The translations under genes and the position numbers were made by a program. DNA of 64,000 bases from Cellulomonas sp. SG140 (GTDB lineage: Bacteria; Actinomycetota; Actinomycetes; Actinomycetales; Cellulomonadaceae), in assembly GCF_025770785.1 (NCBI RefSeq), contig NZ_JANZLA010000004.1:124001-188000 (forward strand), written 5' to 3'. Positions 18,401-25,802 of this stretch are shown in pieces. The first letter of the stretch is position 1; every line of letters starts with the position of its first letter. Below the pieces are notes generated by a model that worked only from the letters and a program-made list of their open reading frames with translations, did no database searches and was not told the DNA's origin.

Positions 18401-18487
18401 GAGGCGCTCAAGCAGTCGATCGCCGACCGCATCGAGGTGCGACCCCTGCCGGACGGCTCGAGCACGCTGACTGTCCGCGCCGGCTGA
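15404..18487 (+). CDS. sbcC: Exonuclease subunit SbcC (Rad50 family ATPase)
   Basis: SMC-like ATPase of 1027 residues, partner of SbcD. Walker A GPTGAGKST is at about 35-43. Long Ala/Glu/Arg-rich coiled-coil arms flank the zinc hook CPVC (about 544-547, in PCPVCGSPDHP). The C-terminal lobe has the ABC signature TLSGGETF (about 930) and Walker B LFVDEGFGSLD (about 965). Start ATG 15404 overlaps the sbcD stop. All functional motifs are intact, so the complex should be active in genome maintenance and probably limits palindromes. Confidence 0.95.
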   Translation: MHLRRLVLQAVGPFAGRHTIDLAELGASGLFLLEGPTGAGKSTLIDAIVFGLYGKVASDEASDDRLRSAHAAPEVESLVDLVLEVPSGVFRIRRTPQYERPKRRGTGTTTQQASAKLWRLPADVPSTATDDELDALGTPMANRLDEVGAEVLRAIGLDRTQFVQTVVLPQGEFARFLRAKPEDRRGLLQKIFGTQVYQRLADRLVELRREADRAVEAARGELGEAVAHLAGAARLAEDEAAALRDEVTASVLVDEAAVAGVVAARARALEVDAGAAAAALTTAEAAWLQARVAAEEARATAELLGRRERLRAERTVLEGLAERHAHDVGRLEQARRAAAVRPLLVGDEAARAALEAAEKEWGAALDGAPVGLVPAGVGDEVDGGEGSEQPLAQHLRDEQRAAVEHAAQLQRLVAVEEGLTGRRRDLHRASELLDDLTQELAVHDAWLAARPEQRATLVEGLDAARALEARRGERSAARDAASTTLDAVLALDAARSELERVEVDREDAGRTALSLADAAAALRTARIADLAGSLAADLRDGTPCPVCGSPDHPAPALPTAAGHVSAEDVQAAEDACRQAERQLAGLAGRAGELRGNVTALSARVAGTDRQSAEAAVAQARAALLECDAAAADVVRLTAELDRFDTETQRRRQQRDETAGRRAIAEATLLTDRVALDTAEAEVVAARADHPTVAARHSALVERAEAARQLLDALELRGAARRTATTRAEELAEGLDDAGFPDATAARAALLPADQVAPLDSQVTAYRSDVARVAAALDAPELATLPDDLVVDVPAATAAEAAARQLADTAGAAAQVAAERLAAATAAGEVVVRRAATLTGRIAEAAPVARLATLAGGAGDNARRLSLQTYVLMSRFEDVVAAANERLRIMSDGRYELVRSDEREDVRARTTGLAMRVIDHLTEQPRDPRTLSGGETFYVSLCLALGMADVVTAEAGGIDLGTLFVDEGFGSLDPHVLDQVLAELGRLRAGGRVVGVVSHVEALKQSIADRIEVRPLPDGSSTLTVRAG

Positions 18488-18500
18488 CCGTCTGGCGCCG

Positions 18501-18551
18501 GCTCACCAGGTCCAGCCGCGGGACGTGCTCACCAGGTCCAGCCGCGGGACG
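18501..18551. repeat. 25-bp perfect tandem repeat over a gene 3' end
   Basis: A 25-bp block beginning GCTCACCAGG is present at 18501-18525 and 18527-18551, identical and one base apart (period 26). The second copy holds the stop codon (18529-18531) and last codons of the minus-strand membrane gene. The first copy lies beyond the stop, between it and the convergent sbcC. Confidence 0.9.
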
Positions 18552-18945
18552 CGAGCTCGACCTCCTCGCGGAACCGCTCCGCCGGATCCCCCTTGGCGTG
18601 CCGCTGCACCTCGACCCCCGCCAGCGAGCACGCCTCCGCGAGGAGCTCGTCGTACGCGAGCTGCGACGCGATGATCCGCTCCGCACGCGCGTAGACCGTC
18701 GGGTCCTCCTCGAGCGTCCGCACGTGGTTGGCCACCGCGCCCAGCCGCTCCTGCACGCGCAGCGCGAGGAACGGGTCCGGCGGCATCGCGTGCCGGTGCC
18801 GCAGCCGCAGCGCCACGCGCTCCAACCGGTCGGCCAGGCGCAGCCGCCACGCGGGAACGGGACGCCCGGACGGGATGGCCATCGCCAGCAGGCTGAAGAG
18901 CACCGCGGGGGCCACCGCCAACGTCAGCACCATCGCCCACACCAT
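18529..18945 (-). CDS. Hypothetical membrane-anchored protein
   Basis: A 138-residue protein with one N-terminal hydrophobic segment (roughly residues 3-25, MVLTLAVAPAVLFSLLAMAI) followed by a basic, probably helical cytoplasmic part rich in Arg, Leu and Glu. I do not recognise a family. ATG 18945 is preceded by GGGGTGA with 6 nt spacing, better than the in-frame ATG at 19017. It is convergent with sbcC. Its final codons and stop are duplicated by the tandem repeat at 18501-18551. The function is unknown. Confidence 0.7.
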   Translation of the reverse strand: MVWAMVLTLAVAPAVLFSLLAMAIPSGRPVPAWRLRLADRLERVALRLRHRHAMPPDPFLALRVQERLGAVANHVRTLEEDPTVYARAERIIASQLAYDELLAEACSLAGVEVQRHAKGDPAERFREEVELASRGWTW

Positions 18946-19182
18946 CGTGGTCACCCCAGTCCCGCTCGGCCGGTGCGGCTCGGGGACGACGCCTACGGCG
19001 CACCCCCCGGCCACCACCTCAAGCGTAAGAGCCCGCTGTGAGCAGCGCCACAGTCGACATGGACGGATGACCGGTTGAAGTCCGACGTGCCGAGGCCGCC
19101 TCCGGCGGGCACCGCGGGCCGGGGCGCCCTACCGTGGCACCGGACCGGCCGCCCGGCGGCCACGGCGACGAGAGGCGGACGT

Positions 19183-19881
19183 GTGCGCAGGCTGCTCGGG
19201 ACGGTGCTGGTGCTCGTCGTGCTCGCCGTCGTGCTGGTGGTGGGCGACCGGGTGGCCAAGGGGGTGGCCGAGCAGCGGATCGCCACGTCGGTGTCGCAGG
19301 CGGTGACGGTGTCCGGCAGCCCGCAGGTGACCATCCACGAGCAGACGCCGTTCCTGCTGCAGCTGGTCCAGGGTCGGGTGCGGACGGTCGACGTGGCGCT
19401 CGCCGGTGCCCAGCTGCAGGGCCTCACCGCCTCGGACGTGCACGTCAGCGCCCAGGACGTCGCGGTGGCCTCACCGCATCGCGCACGGCACGTCAGCGCC
19501 GACGGTGTGCTGCCGACATCCACCGTGCAGCAGGTGGTGGCGCAGCGCACCGGCCTGGACGTGACGCTGAGCGTCGACGGTGCGGCGATGAAGGCGACCG
19601 GCAAGGTGCTGGGGCTGGATCTCGCCGTGGACCTGACGCCGCGGGTGGACGCGGGGCGGCTGCTGGTCGACGCCACCAAGGTGACGCTCGGCGGCCGGGC
19701 GGTCCCGACGACGGCCCTGCCGGTGGCCCTGCGCCAGGGGCTCACCGGGTTGCAGGTGCCGGTGAACGGGCTGCCGCAGGGTCTGGCGCTCACGTCCGCG
19801 GAGGTGGTCCCGGCGGGGGTGCACGTGACGCTGAGCGGCGACGACGTGGCCGCACCGGCCGGGGCGACGGCGACCCCCTGA
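19183..19881 (+). CDS. DUF2993 (LmeA-like) exported lipid-binding protein
   Basis: A 232-residue protein with an N-terminal membrane/signal segment (RRLLGTVLVLVVLAVVLVVG) and the DUF2993 pattern of repeated short strands, including AEQRIATSVSQAV and the GLDVTLSVDGAAM region. Mycobacterial LmeA, in the same family, binds phospholipids in the cell envelope. GTG 19183 is chosen because AGAGG lies 6-8 nt upstream and a possible -10 (TACCGT, 19130-19135) precedes it, whereas an in-frame TTG at 19075 has no support. The partner pathway is not evident from neighbours. Confidence 0.8.
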   Translation: MRRLLGTVLVLVVLAVVLVVGDRVAKGVAEQRIATSVSQAVTVSGSPQVTIHEQTPFLLQLVQGRVRTVDVALAGAQLQGLTASDVHVSAQDVAVASPHRARHVSADGVLPTSTVQQVVAQRTGLDVTLSVDGAAMKATGKVLGLDLAVDLTPRVDAGRLLVDATKVTLGGRAVPTTALPVALRQGLTGLQVPVNGLPQGLALTSAEVVPAGVHVTLSGDDVAAPAGATATP

Positions 19882-19911
19882 GACCCGCCGGACAGTGAGC
19901 TCACCAAGGCG

Positions 19912-20628
19912 TCACGGCCGGCGCGCCACGACGCACCGGTCGAGCTGGTGGTCGATCGCGTCGCGCTCGGCGGGGGTGACCGACAGGCCGTACGCCGCCT
20001 TCACCAGCACCTGCAGCATCACGTACACGCACCGGTAGCCGTGCTCGGGCGGGAGCCAGGTGGCGGCGTCGCCGTCGCCCTTGTCCTGGTTGGTGCGCCC
20101 GTCGACCGCGAGCAGGTTGGCCGGGTCGTTGGCGAGCTGTTCCCGGCGGCTCGCCGGCCACGACTGCGCGCCGGTGCGCCAGGCGTCGGAGAGCGCCACG
20201 AGGTGGTCGATCTGCACGGCCGTCGACCCCGCGCCGCGCTCGAACCGGACCACCGAGCCGGTGTACGGGTCCGCCAGCGTCCCCGACAGGACCACGCAGT
20301 CGGACGTCCCCGGCTTGAGCGTCACGTCGGTGAGGTCCCGACGCAGCACGTCGTTGCGGGTGTCGCAGCCGTTGCGGTCCACGTCGGCCCACGCCTGGCC
20401 GAACTGCTCGCGCGTGTACCCGGACGACGACGACGCGGGCCGCACCGGCAGCGTGGCGAGCGCCGCCCGTGCCGCGGCGAGGTCCTCGGCGGTGACCGGG
20501 TACCGCGCGGCGGACCGGGCATCGCTCCACACGGGCGCGCCGGCGCCGAACCCGCCGCACACCGCCAGCACCGCGGTCCAGACGACCACCCGTCGCGGCA
20601 CCGGGCACGGCGCCGGCCGACGGATCAT
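19912..20628 (-). CDS. Secreted HNH nuclease-like protein (DUF1524)
   Basis: A 238-residue protein with a basic N-terminus and hydrophobic segment (VVVWTAVLAVCGGFGAGAP) typical of a signal peptide, so it is probably exported. The GmrSD C-terminal/DUF1524 HNH domain is clear: DRNGCDTRNDVLRRD, QIDHLVALSDAW (catalytic His) and NDPANLLAVDGRTNQDKGD. Such secreted nucleases are common in actinobacteria and may scavenge nucleic acids. It is convergent with the DUF2993 gene. The start at ATG 20628 has only a weak ribosome-binding site. Confidence 0.87.
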   Translation of the reverse strand: MIRRPAPCPVPRRVVVWTAVLAVCGGFGAGAPVWSDARSAARYPVTAEDLAAARAALATLPVRPASSSSGYTREQFGQAWADVDRNGCDTRNDVLRRDLTDVTLKPGTSDCVVLSGTLADPYTGSVVRFERGAGSTAVQIDHLVALSDAWRTGAQSWPASRREQLANDPANLLAVDGRTNQDKGDGDAATWLPPEHGYRCVYVMLQVLVKAAYGLSVTPAERDAIDHQLDRCVVARRP

Positions 20629-20759
20629 CCGGTGACTCTCGTCCGCGCGTCCGTCCGAGGGCCCGCAGGGTCGCCGCAGCGGGGTCCTCGGGCCACTGAC
20701 CAGGGCTGTTGTCGCGCCGGCTCTTCTCGGCTGTCGGTGGTCGGCGCGAGGATGCGCGC

Positions 20760-21338
20760 ATGGCCGGTATGAAGGACGCGCCGCGCGTCACCGTCAGCTC
20801 CGCGGCGCAGCTGCGCGCCTGGCTCGTCGAGAACCACGCCTCGTCGTCCGGCGTCTGGCTGGTGCGGCCGCGGCCCGGCCCCGACCGCGACGCCCCGAGC
20901 TACGACGAGCTGATCGAGGAGCTGCTCGCGTTCGGCTGGATCGACGGCCAGTACGCACCGATCGACGCAGACACCTCGATGCTGTGGATCACCCACCGCA
21001 AGCCGCGCAGCGGCTGGTCGCGCCTCTCCAAGGAGCGGGTGGCCCGCGTGCAGGCGGCCGGCCGCATGACGCCAGCCGGTGCGGCGGTGATCGAGGCGGC
21101 GCAGGCCGACGGGTCCTGGGCGCTGCTCGACGACGTCGAGGCGCTCGTCGTGCCGCCCGATCTGGAGGCCGCGCTCGCCGCGCGCCCGGGCGCACGCGAG
21201 CACTGGGACGGGTTCGGTCCGGGGGCGCGCAAGGTGGTGCTCACCTGGATCGTGACGGCACGACGTCCGGACACCCGCGCGGCCCGGGTGGAGGAGGCGG
21301 CCCGCTCCGCCGAGCAGGGCGTCCCGGCGCGGCGCTGA
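20760..21338 (+). CDS. YdeI/OmpD-associated family protein
   Basis: A 192-residue protein of the YdeI family. The signature segments are SSGVWLVRPRPG near the N-terminus, YDELIEELLAFGWIDGQ and ITHRKPRSGWSRLSKERVARV, plus the C-terminal helical GPGARKVVLTWIVTARRPDTRAARVEEA. ATG 20760 follows GAGGA by about 7 nt and replaces an upstream ATG at 20709. Family members are linked to stress or peptide resistance in enterobacteria, but the biochemical role is unclear. It is divergent from the DUF1524 gene. Confidence 0.85.
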   Translation: MAGMKDAPRVTVSSAAQLRAWLVENHASSSGVWLVRPRPGPDRDAPSYDELIEELLAFGWIDGQYAPIDADTSMLWITHRKPRSGWSRLSKERVARVQAAGRMTPAGAAVIEAAQADGSWALLDDVEALVVPPDLEAALAARPGAREHWDGFGPGARKVVLTWIVTARRPDTRAARVEEAARSAEQGVPARR

Positions 21339-21418
21339 CGGCGCCCGGCCCTCGCCCCGCACGTCGCCCGCACGCACTTCGCCCGCACCGCCGATCCGCG
21401 TTCTGCCACGCTGTCGCC

Positions 21419-22153
21419 ATGGGCGACTACTCGCTGTGGACCCGGCTGGTCGCCGAGTTCCTCGGCACGGCGATCCTGATCATCCTGGGCAACGGCTCGG
21501 TGGCGAACGTGCACCTCACGGGATCGAAGGGGTACCGCGCCGGCTGGAGCCTGATCGCCATGGGCTACGGGTTCGGGGTGATGGTCCCGGCCCTGATGTT
21601 CGGCAAGGTGAGCGGCAACCACATCAACCCGGCGTTCACGCTCGGCCTGGCGGTGTGGGGGCTGTTCCCGTGGTCGCAGGTGCCGGCCTACATCGGCGCG
21701 CAGCTGCTCGGCGCGATGGCCGGGCAGCTGGCCATCGTCGCCACGCACAAGCCGTACTACGACCGCACCACCGACCCGGACGACATCCTGGGGACGTTCT
21801 CCACGATCAACGCGGTGCGCAGCCGGTCCAACGGGTTCGCCAACGAGCTGCTCGGCTCGTTCGTGCTGTTCTTCTGCGCCCTGGCGATCGTCAAGTCGCC
21901 GTTCGCGACGAACGAGCCGGGCGTGTCCCACATGGCGCTCGGGTTCCTCGTCTGGGCGCTGGTCGCCGGGCTGGGCGGCCCGACGGGCCCGGCGCTGAAC
22001 CCGGCGCGTGACCTCGGCCCGCGCATCGTGCACCAGCTGCTGCCGCTGAAGCACAAGGGCAGCTCCGACTGGGGCTACGCCTGGGTGCCGGTGGTGGCGC
22101 CGATCGTGGCCGGCGTGATCGGCGTGGGCGCGTGGAAGGCGCTCCTGGGCTGA
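21419..22153 (+). CDS. MIP-family channel (aquaporin / glycerol facilitator)
   Basis: Six-helix membrane channel of 244 residues with both half-helix NPA motifs intact: NHINPAFTLG after the second helix and GPALNPARDLGPR after the fifth. The charged DRTTDPDDILGTFSTINAVRS loop between the halves is extended. The arginine following the second NPA marks the selectivity filter. Aspartate after it (NPARD) is typical of glycerol facilitators, so glycerol or water is the likely solute. No glycerol kinase is adjacent. The ATG has no clear Shine-Dalgarno and may be leaderless. Confidence 0.88.
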   Translation: MGDYSLWTRLVAEFLGTAILIILGNGSVANVHLTGSKGYRAGWSLIAMGYGFGVMVPALMFGKVSGNHINPAFTLGLAVWGLFPWSQVPAYIGAQLLGAMAGQLAIVATHKPYYDRTTDPDDILGTFSTINAVRSRSNGFANELLGSFVLFFCALAIVKSPFATNEPGVSHMALGFLVWALVAGLGGPTGPALNPARDLGPRIVHQLLPLKHKGSSDWGYAWVPVVAPIVAGVIGVGAWKALLG

Positions 22154-22193
22154 GTCCGGCACCGGCCGGCCGGCGCCCGACCGCCCGGGAGAG

Positions 22194-22634
22194 TCAGTCG
22201 TCCGACGTCGGGACCAGGACGAACACCGGGATCTGCCGGTCCGTCCGCTTCTGGTACTCGGCGTAGTCCGGGAAGGCCTGCACCGCCCGCGCCCACCACT
22301 CCTCCCGCTCGGCACCGGACGCCTCGTGCGCCAGGTAGGTAGCGCGGTGGGCGCCGTCCTGCAGCTGCACCTCCGGGTGCTTCACCAGGTTGTGGTACCA
22401 GCGGGGGTGGTGCGGCGCACCGCCCTTCGAGGCGACCACCGCGTAACGGCCGTTGTGCTCGACCTTCATGACGGGGGTCTTGTGGACGGCTCCCGTGCGG
22501 GCGCCGGTGTTGGTGACGACGACGATGGGCAGGCCCTTCATCGTGTTGCCCTCACGGCCATCGGTCCTCTCGTAGAGGGCGGCCTGGCGGGCGGCAGGAG
22601 TGTCGATCATGCGGTGGATGTCCTCGTCTGCCAT
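22194..22634 (-). CDS. DUF385 / deazaflavin-dependent nitroreductase family protein (second copy)
   Basis: A 146-residue split-barrel protein related to that at 1226-1654 but with only moderate similarity, so these are old paralogues. The family core is seen in PIVVVTNTGARTGAVHKTPV, the SKGGAPHHPRWYHNLVKHPEV segment and the PDYAEYQKRT motif near the C-terminus. The His/Trp-rich central motif lines the F420-binding site in characterised relatives. It is divergent from the prolyl aminopeptidase gene. The substrate is unknown. Confidence 0.86.
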   Translation of the reverse strand: MADEDIHRMIDTPAARQAALYERTDGREGNTMKGLPIVVVTNTGARTGAVHKTPVMKVEHNGRYAVVASKGGAPHHPRWYHNLVKHPEVQLQDGAHRATYLAHEASGAEREEWWARAVQAFPDYAEYQKRTDRQIPVFVLVPTSDD

Positions 22635-22692
22635 GGGTCAACGCTGCACCTCCGGGGGGTCCGCCGCGACCCCCCGCCGATAGCCTGACCGG

Positions 22693-24006
22693 GTGAGCCC
22701 GCAGCCTCCGGCACCGCACATCTACGACATGACCGGCTTCCGGGTGCGCGAGCACCGCATCGAGGTGCCGGTCGACTGGGACGACCCGCACCGGTTCGGC
22801 GCGATCGAGGTGTTCGCCCGGGAGATCGTCGACCCGGTGCGCGCCGGTGAGGACCTGCCGCTGCTGCTGTTCCTGCAGGGCGGCCCGGGAGGGGCCGGCC
22901 CGCGGCCGATGCCGGCGTCGGGCTGGTGGCTGACGGCCCTCCGCACCCACCGCGTGGTGCTGCTCGACCAGCGCGGCACCGGCCGCTCGTCGCGCGTGGA
23001 CGGGCGGGTGATCAGCCGCTTCGACGACGCCGCGACCGCCGCCGACTACCTCAGCTGCTTCCGCCAGGACTCGATCGTGCTCGACGCGGAGCACCTGCGG
23101 CGCACGGTGTTCGGCGGCCGCCGGTGGTCGACGCTCGGCCAGTCGTACGGCGGGTTCCTCACGCTGGCCTACCTGTCCCGGCACGCCCACGCGCTCGACG
23201 CCTGCTACGTCACCGGCGGACTGCCGGGCGTGGACGCCACCGCGGAGGAGGTGTACGCCCGCACCTACCCGCGGCAGCTCGCGCGGTGCTCGGAGCTGGC
23301 GCGCACCTTCCCGGGCGACGTGCAGGTGCTGGACCGGGTGGCCGACGAGGTCGCAGCCGGCGGTGTCCGGCTGCCCAACGGCTCGACGCTCAGCGTGCAG
23401 CGGCTGCAGATGCTCGGCATGCCGCTGGGCATGAGCACCGGCGTCGACGACCTGCACTGGCTGCTGGACACGGCGCTGGACGCCGACGGGCGGGTCTCGG
23501 CGGCGTTCGCCGCGGAGGTGGCGCACCGGACGTCCTTCGACAGCAACCCGCTGTACGCGGTGCTGCAGGAGGTGATCTACCACCAGGGCCGTCGGGCGGG
23601 CGGCTGGGCGGCCGCCGCCGAGCAGGCGCAGCACCCGGAGTACGCGCCCGACGAGCGCCCCCTGCAGCTGACCGGCGAGGCGATCCTGCCGTTCGTGTAC
23701 GACGAGATCCCGGCGCTCCGGCCGTTCAAGGCGGTGGCCGAGGAGCTCGCCTCCCGGACGCACTGGCCGCGCCTGTACGACCCGGAGGTGCTGGCCGCCA
23801 ACGAGGTGCCGGTCGCCGCGGTGCAGTACTTCGACGACCCCTACGTGGACCTCGACCTGGCCCTCGGCACGGCGGCCGGGATGGGCAACACGCAGGTGTG
23901 GGTCACCAACGAGTACCTGCACGACGGGCTGCGCGTGCACGGCGACACGATCCTGCCCCGGCTGATCGACCTCGCCGGCGGCCGGTGGACGGTCACGGGC
24001 CGCTGA
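22693..24006 (+). CDS. Prolyl aminopeptidase-like alpha/beta hydrolase (S33)
   Basis: A 437-residue serine hydrolase likely releasing N-terminal proline from peptides. The oxyanion-side FLQGGPGGAGPRP, the VVLLDQRGTGRS motif and the nucleophile elbow GQSYGG (catalytic Ser) are hallmarks of proline iminopeptidases. The acid and His should lie in the AVQYFDDPYVDLDLA and NEYLHDGLRVHGD segments. A TAGCCT box (22681-22686) ends 6 nt before GTG 22693, so a leaderless start is likely. Its 3' end overlaps the convergent nrdI gene by 14 nt. Confidence 0.86.
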   Translation: MSPQPPAPHIYDMTGFRVREHRIEVPVDWDDPHRFGAIEVFAREIVDPVRAGEDLPLLLFLQGGPGGAGPRPMPASGWWLTALRTHRVVLLDQRGTGRSSRVDGRVISRFDDAATAADYLSCFRQDSIVLDAEHLRRTVFGGRRWSTLGQSYGGFLTLAYLSRHAHALDACYVTGGLPGVDATAEEVYARTYPRQLARCSELARTFPGDVQVLDRVADEVAAGGVRLPNGSTLSVQRLQMLGMPLGMSTGVDDLHWLLDTALDADGRVSAAFAAEVAHRTSFDSNPLYAVLQEVIYHQGRRAGGWAAAAEQAQHPEYAPDERPLQLTGEAILPFVYDEIPALRPFKAVAEELASRTHWPRLYDPEVLAANEVPVAAVQYFDDPYVDLDLALGTAAGMGNTQVWVTNEYLHDGLRVHGDTILPRLIDLAGGRWTVTGR

Positions 24007-24484
24007 CGCCCTCCTCCGCGCGGGCGGCGAGCGCCGCGTCGAGGTCCTCCAGGATGTGCCGGCACTCCTCGACGTCCCACGGCGTGCCGGCCAGCTCGAA
24101 CTCGAACAGCATCGGCCGGCCGGACTGCTCGGCGATCTGCCGGGCGGCCATCTGGTAGTACCGGCCGAAGTTGCGGTTGCCGGAGCCCATCACGCCGACC
24201 ATCAGGCGACGGTTGTGCTCGTCGTCGAGGAAGCGCCGCACCCCTTCGGGGATCGTGTCGTTGGACTCGTTGCCCGTCTTGTAGCTCGGGGTCAGCAGCA
24301 CCCACGGGCCGTCGACCTGCGACCGCCGGTGCTCCCGCTCGGCGAGGTTGAACACCGGCCGGCAGAGGCGCTCGGCGAACGAGCGGACCAGGCCGGAGGC
24401 CGACGAGTAGTAGTAGACGGGCGTCTGCCGCACGGTGCTCAGGATGCCGGTCCTCGAGGTCGCTGTGGTGGGGTCGGCGGTCAC
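23993..24484 (-). CDS. nrdI: NrdI-family flavodoxin, orphan from nrdEF
   Basis: A 163-residue NrdI, the flavodoxin that delivers oxidant to the manganese cofactor of class Ib ribonucleotide reductase. Diagnostic segments are VYYYSSASGLVRSFAERL (FMN phosphate loop), TPSYKTGNESNDTIP, VMGSGNRNFGRYY and FEFELAGTPWDVEE. Unusually, no nrdE, nrdF or nrdH is nearby. Instead its GTG overlaps the stop of the radical SAM gene by 4 nt, so the two are translationally coupled. It may serve ribonucleotide reductase encoded elsewhere or act as reductant for the radical SAM enzyme. The second idea is inference. Confidence 0.9.
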   Translation of the reverse strand: MTADPTTATSRTGILSTVRQTPVYYYSSASGLVRSFAERLCRPVFNLAEREHRRSQVDGPWVLLTPSYKTGNESNDTIPEGVRRFLDDEHNRRLMVGVMGSGNRNFGRYYQMAARQIAEQSGRPMLFEFELAGTPWDVEECRHILEDLDAALAARAEEGVSGP

Positions 24485-25668
24485 GATGCCAGCAGCGCGG
24501 CGACGTCGTCGGCGAACGGGAAGCTGCCCGGCTGGTAGCCGCACAGCGGGTCCTCGGCGTAGGGGTCGCCGGAGGTGGCGTAGGCCCGCGACCGAGAGCC
24601 TCCGCACACCCGCCCGAACTCGCAGTCGCCGCACCTGCCGGTCAGGCGGTGCTCGTCCCGCAGGCCCGTGAACAGGGGGGACGTCCGGTAGATCTCCGGC
24701 AGCGGCTGCTCACGCACGTCGCCTGCGGAGACGGGGAGGAATCCCGACGGGTGCACCGTGCCGGTGTGCGAGACGAACACGAACCCGTACCCGGCGTTCA
24801 CGTTCACCGGCGGGCGGCGGTTGCGGTCACCGTCGCCCCAGCCGAACGCCGCCGTGCGCTCGGTCAGCTCGCGGTAGAGGTCGCCGAGGCCGAGCGCGCT
24901 CACGTGGTCGGCACCCCGCTGCTCCAGCACGTGGCGCTGCAGGTTGACGCGGCGGAAGTGGTGCCCCTCCGTCGTCTTGACCGGCACGTACGGCCCCAGG
25001 TCGTACAGGTAGTTCATGACGTCCTCGGCCTGCTGCGGGCTGAGCACCCCGAGGTCGACGCCGCGGCCCATCGGCACCAGCATGAAGGCGCTCCACGTCA
25101 TGGCGCCGTGCTCGCGCACCAGCCGCGCCAGGTCCGGCAGCTCGTGCACGGTGCGACTCGACATCGTCGAGTTGACCTGCACCTTCAGGCCCAGCTCGCG
25201 GGCCGTCTCCCAGGCCGCCACCGTCCGGTCGAACGTGCCGGGAACCCGCCGGAACCCGTCGTGCACCGCCGCCGTCGCGCCGTCCAGCGACAGGGACATC
25301 GCGGTGACACCCGCCTCCTGCAGCCCCACCAGTGCGGTGCGGTCCAGCTTGGCGGTGCCGGACGGCGACACCGCCATCGACAGCCCCAGCTCGCGGCCGC
25401 GCCGCACCAGCTCGAACAGGTCCGGCCGCTCGAAGCAGTCGCCGCCGGTGATGATGAAGATGGGCGACGGCTTGCCGAAGGAGGCGACCTGGCGCATCAG
25501 CTCAGTGGCCTCGTCGGTGTCCAGCTCGCGCGGGTGACGGGCGGGATGAGCCTCCGCGCGGCAGTGCACGCAGGACAGCGCGCAGGCGCGGGTGGCCTCC
25601 CAGATCACCAGCAGGGGCCGGTCCGCAGGATCGTGCCGGACGGTGCGGACCACGCGGGTGACGGCCAT
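24481..25668 (-). CDS. Radical SAM/SPASM protein, TIGR04053-like
   Basis: A 395-residue radical SAM enzyme. The [4Fe-4S]-SAM motif is CALSCVHC (C29, C33, C36), followed by the glycine-rich FIITGGDCFERPDL and MSLSLDGAT. A C-terminal SPASM-type cysteine cluster is seen in CGDCEFGRVCGGSRSRAYATSG...DPLC, which should bind auxiliary clusters. The overall layout resembles TIGR04053 and heme-modifying AhbD/NirJ relatives, but no heme genes are adjacent and no precursor peptide is obvious. The start at ATG 25668 fits the family length. It is the first gene of a two-gene unit with nrdI. Confidence 0.85.
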   Translation of the reverse strand: MAVTRVVRTVRHDPADRPLLVIWEATRACALSCVHCRAEAHPARHPRELDTDEATELMRQVASFGKPSPIFIITGGDCFERPDLFELVRRGRELGLSMAVSPSGTAKLDRTALVGLQEAGVTAMSLSLDGATAAVHDGFRRVPGTFDRTVAAWETARELGLKVQVNSTMSSRTVHELPDLARLVREHGAMTWSAFMLVPMGRGVDLGVLSPQQAEDVMNYLYDLGPYVPVKTTEGHHFRRVNLQRHVLEQRGADHVSALGLGDLYRELTERTAAFGWGDGDRNRRPPVNVNAGYGFVFVSHTGTVHPSGFLPVSAGDVREQPLPEIYRTSPLFTGLRDEHRLTGRCGDCEFGRVCGGSRSRAYATSGDPYAEDPLCGYQPGSFPFADDVAALLAS

Positions 25669-25802
25669 GCTCGGCAGGTTCGCACCTGGTGGCGCGGGGG
25701 TCCCGGGACGATGGGCCCAGGTCTTCACGACGGGGCGTCGGCACCCGGGCGTGTTGCCATCCCGCCGTCCAGCGGCCGTGGGCCGTTCGACCCACTCGGA
25801 GG

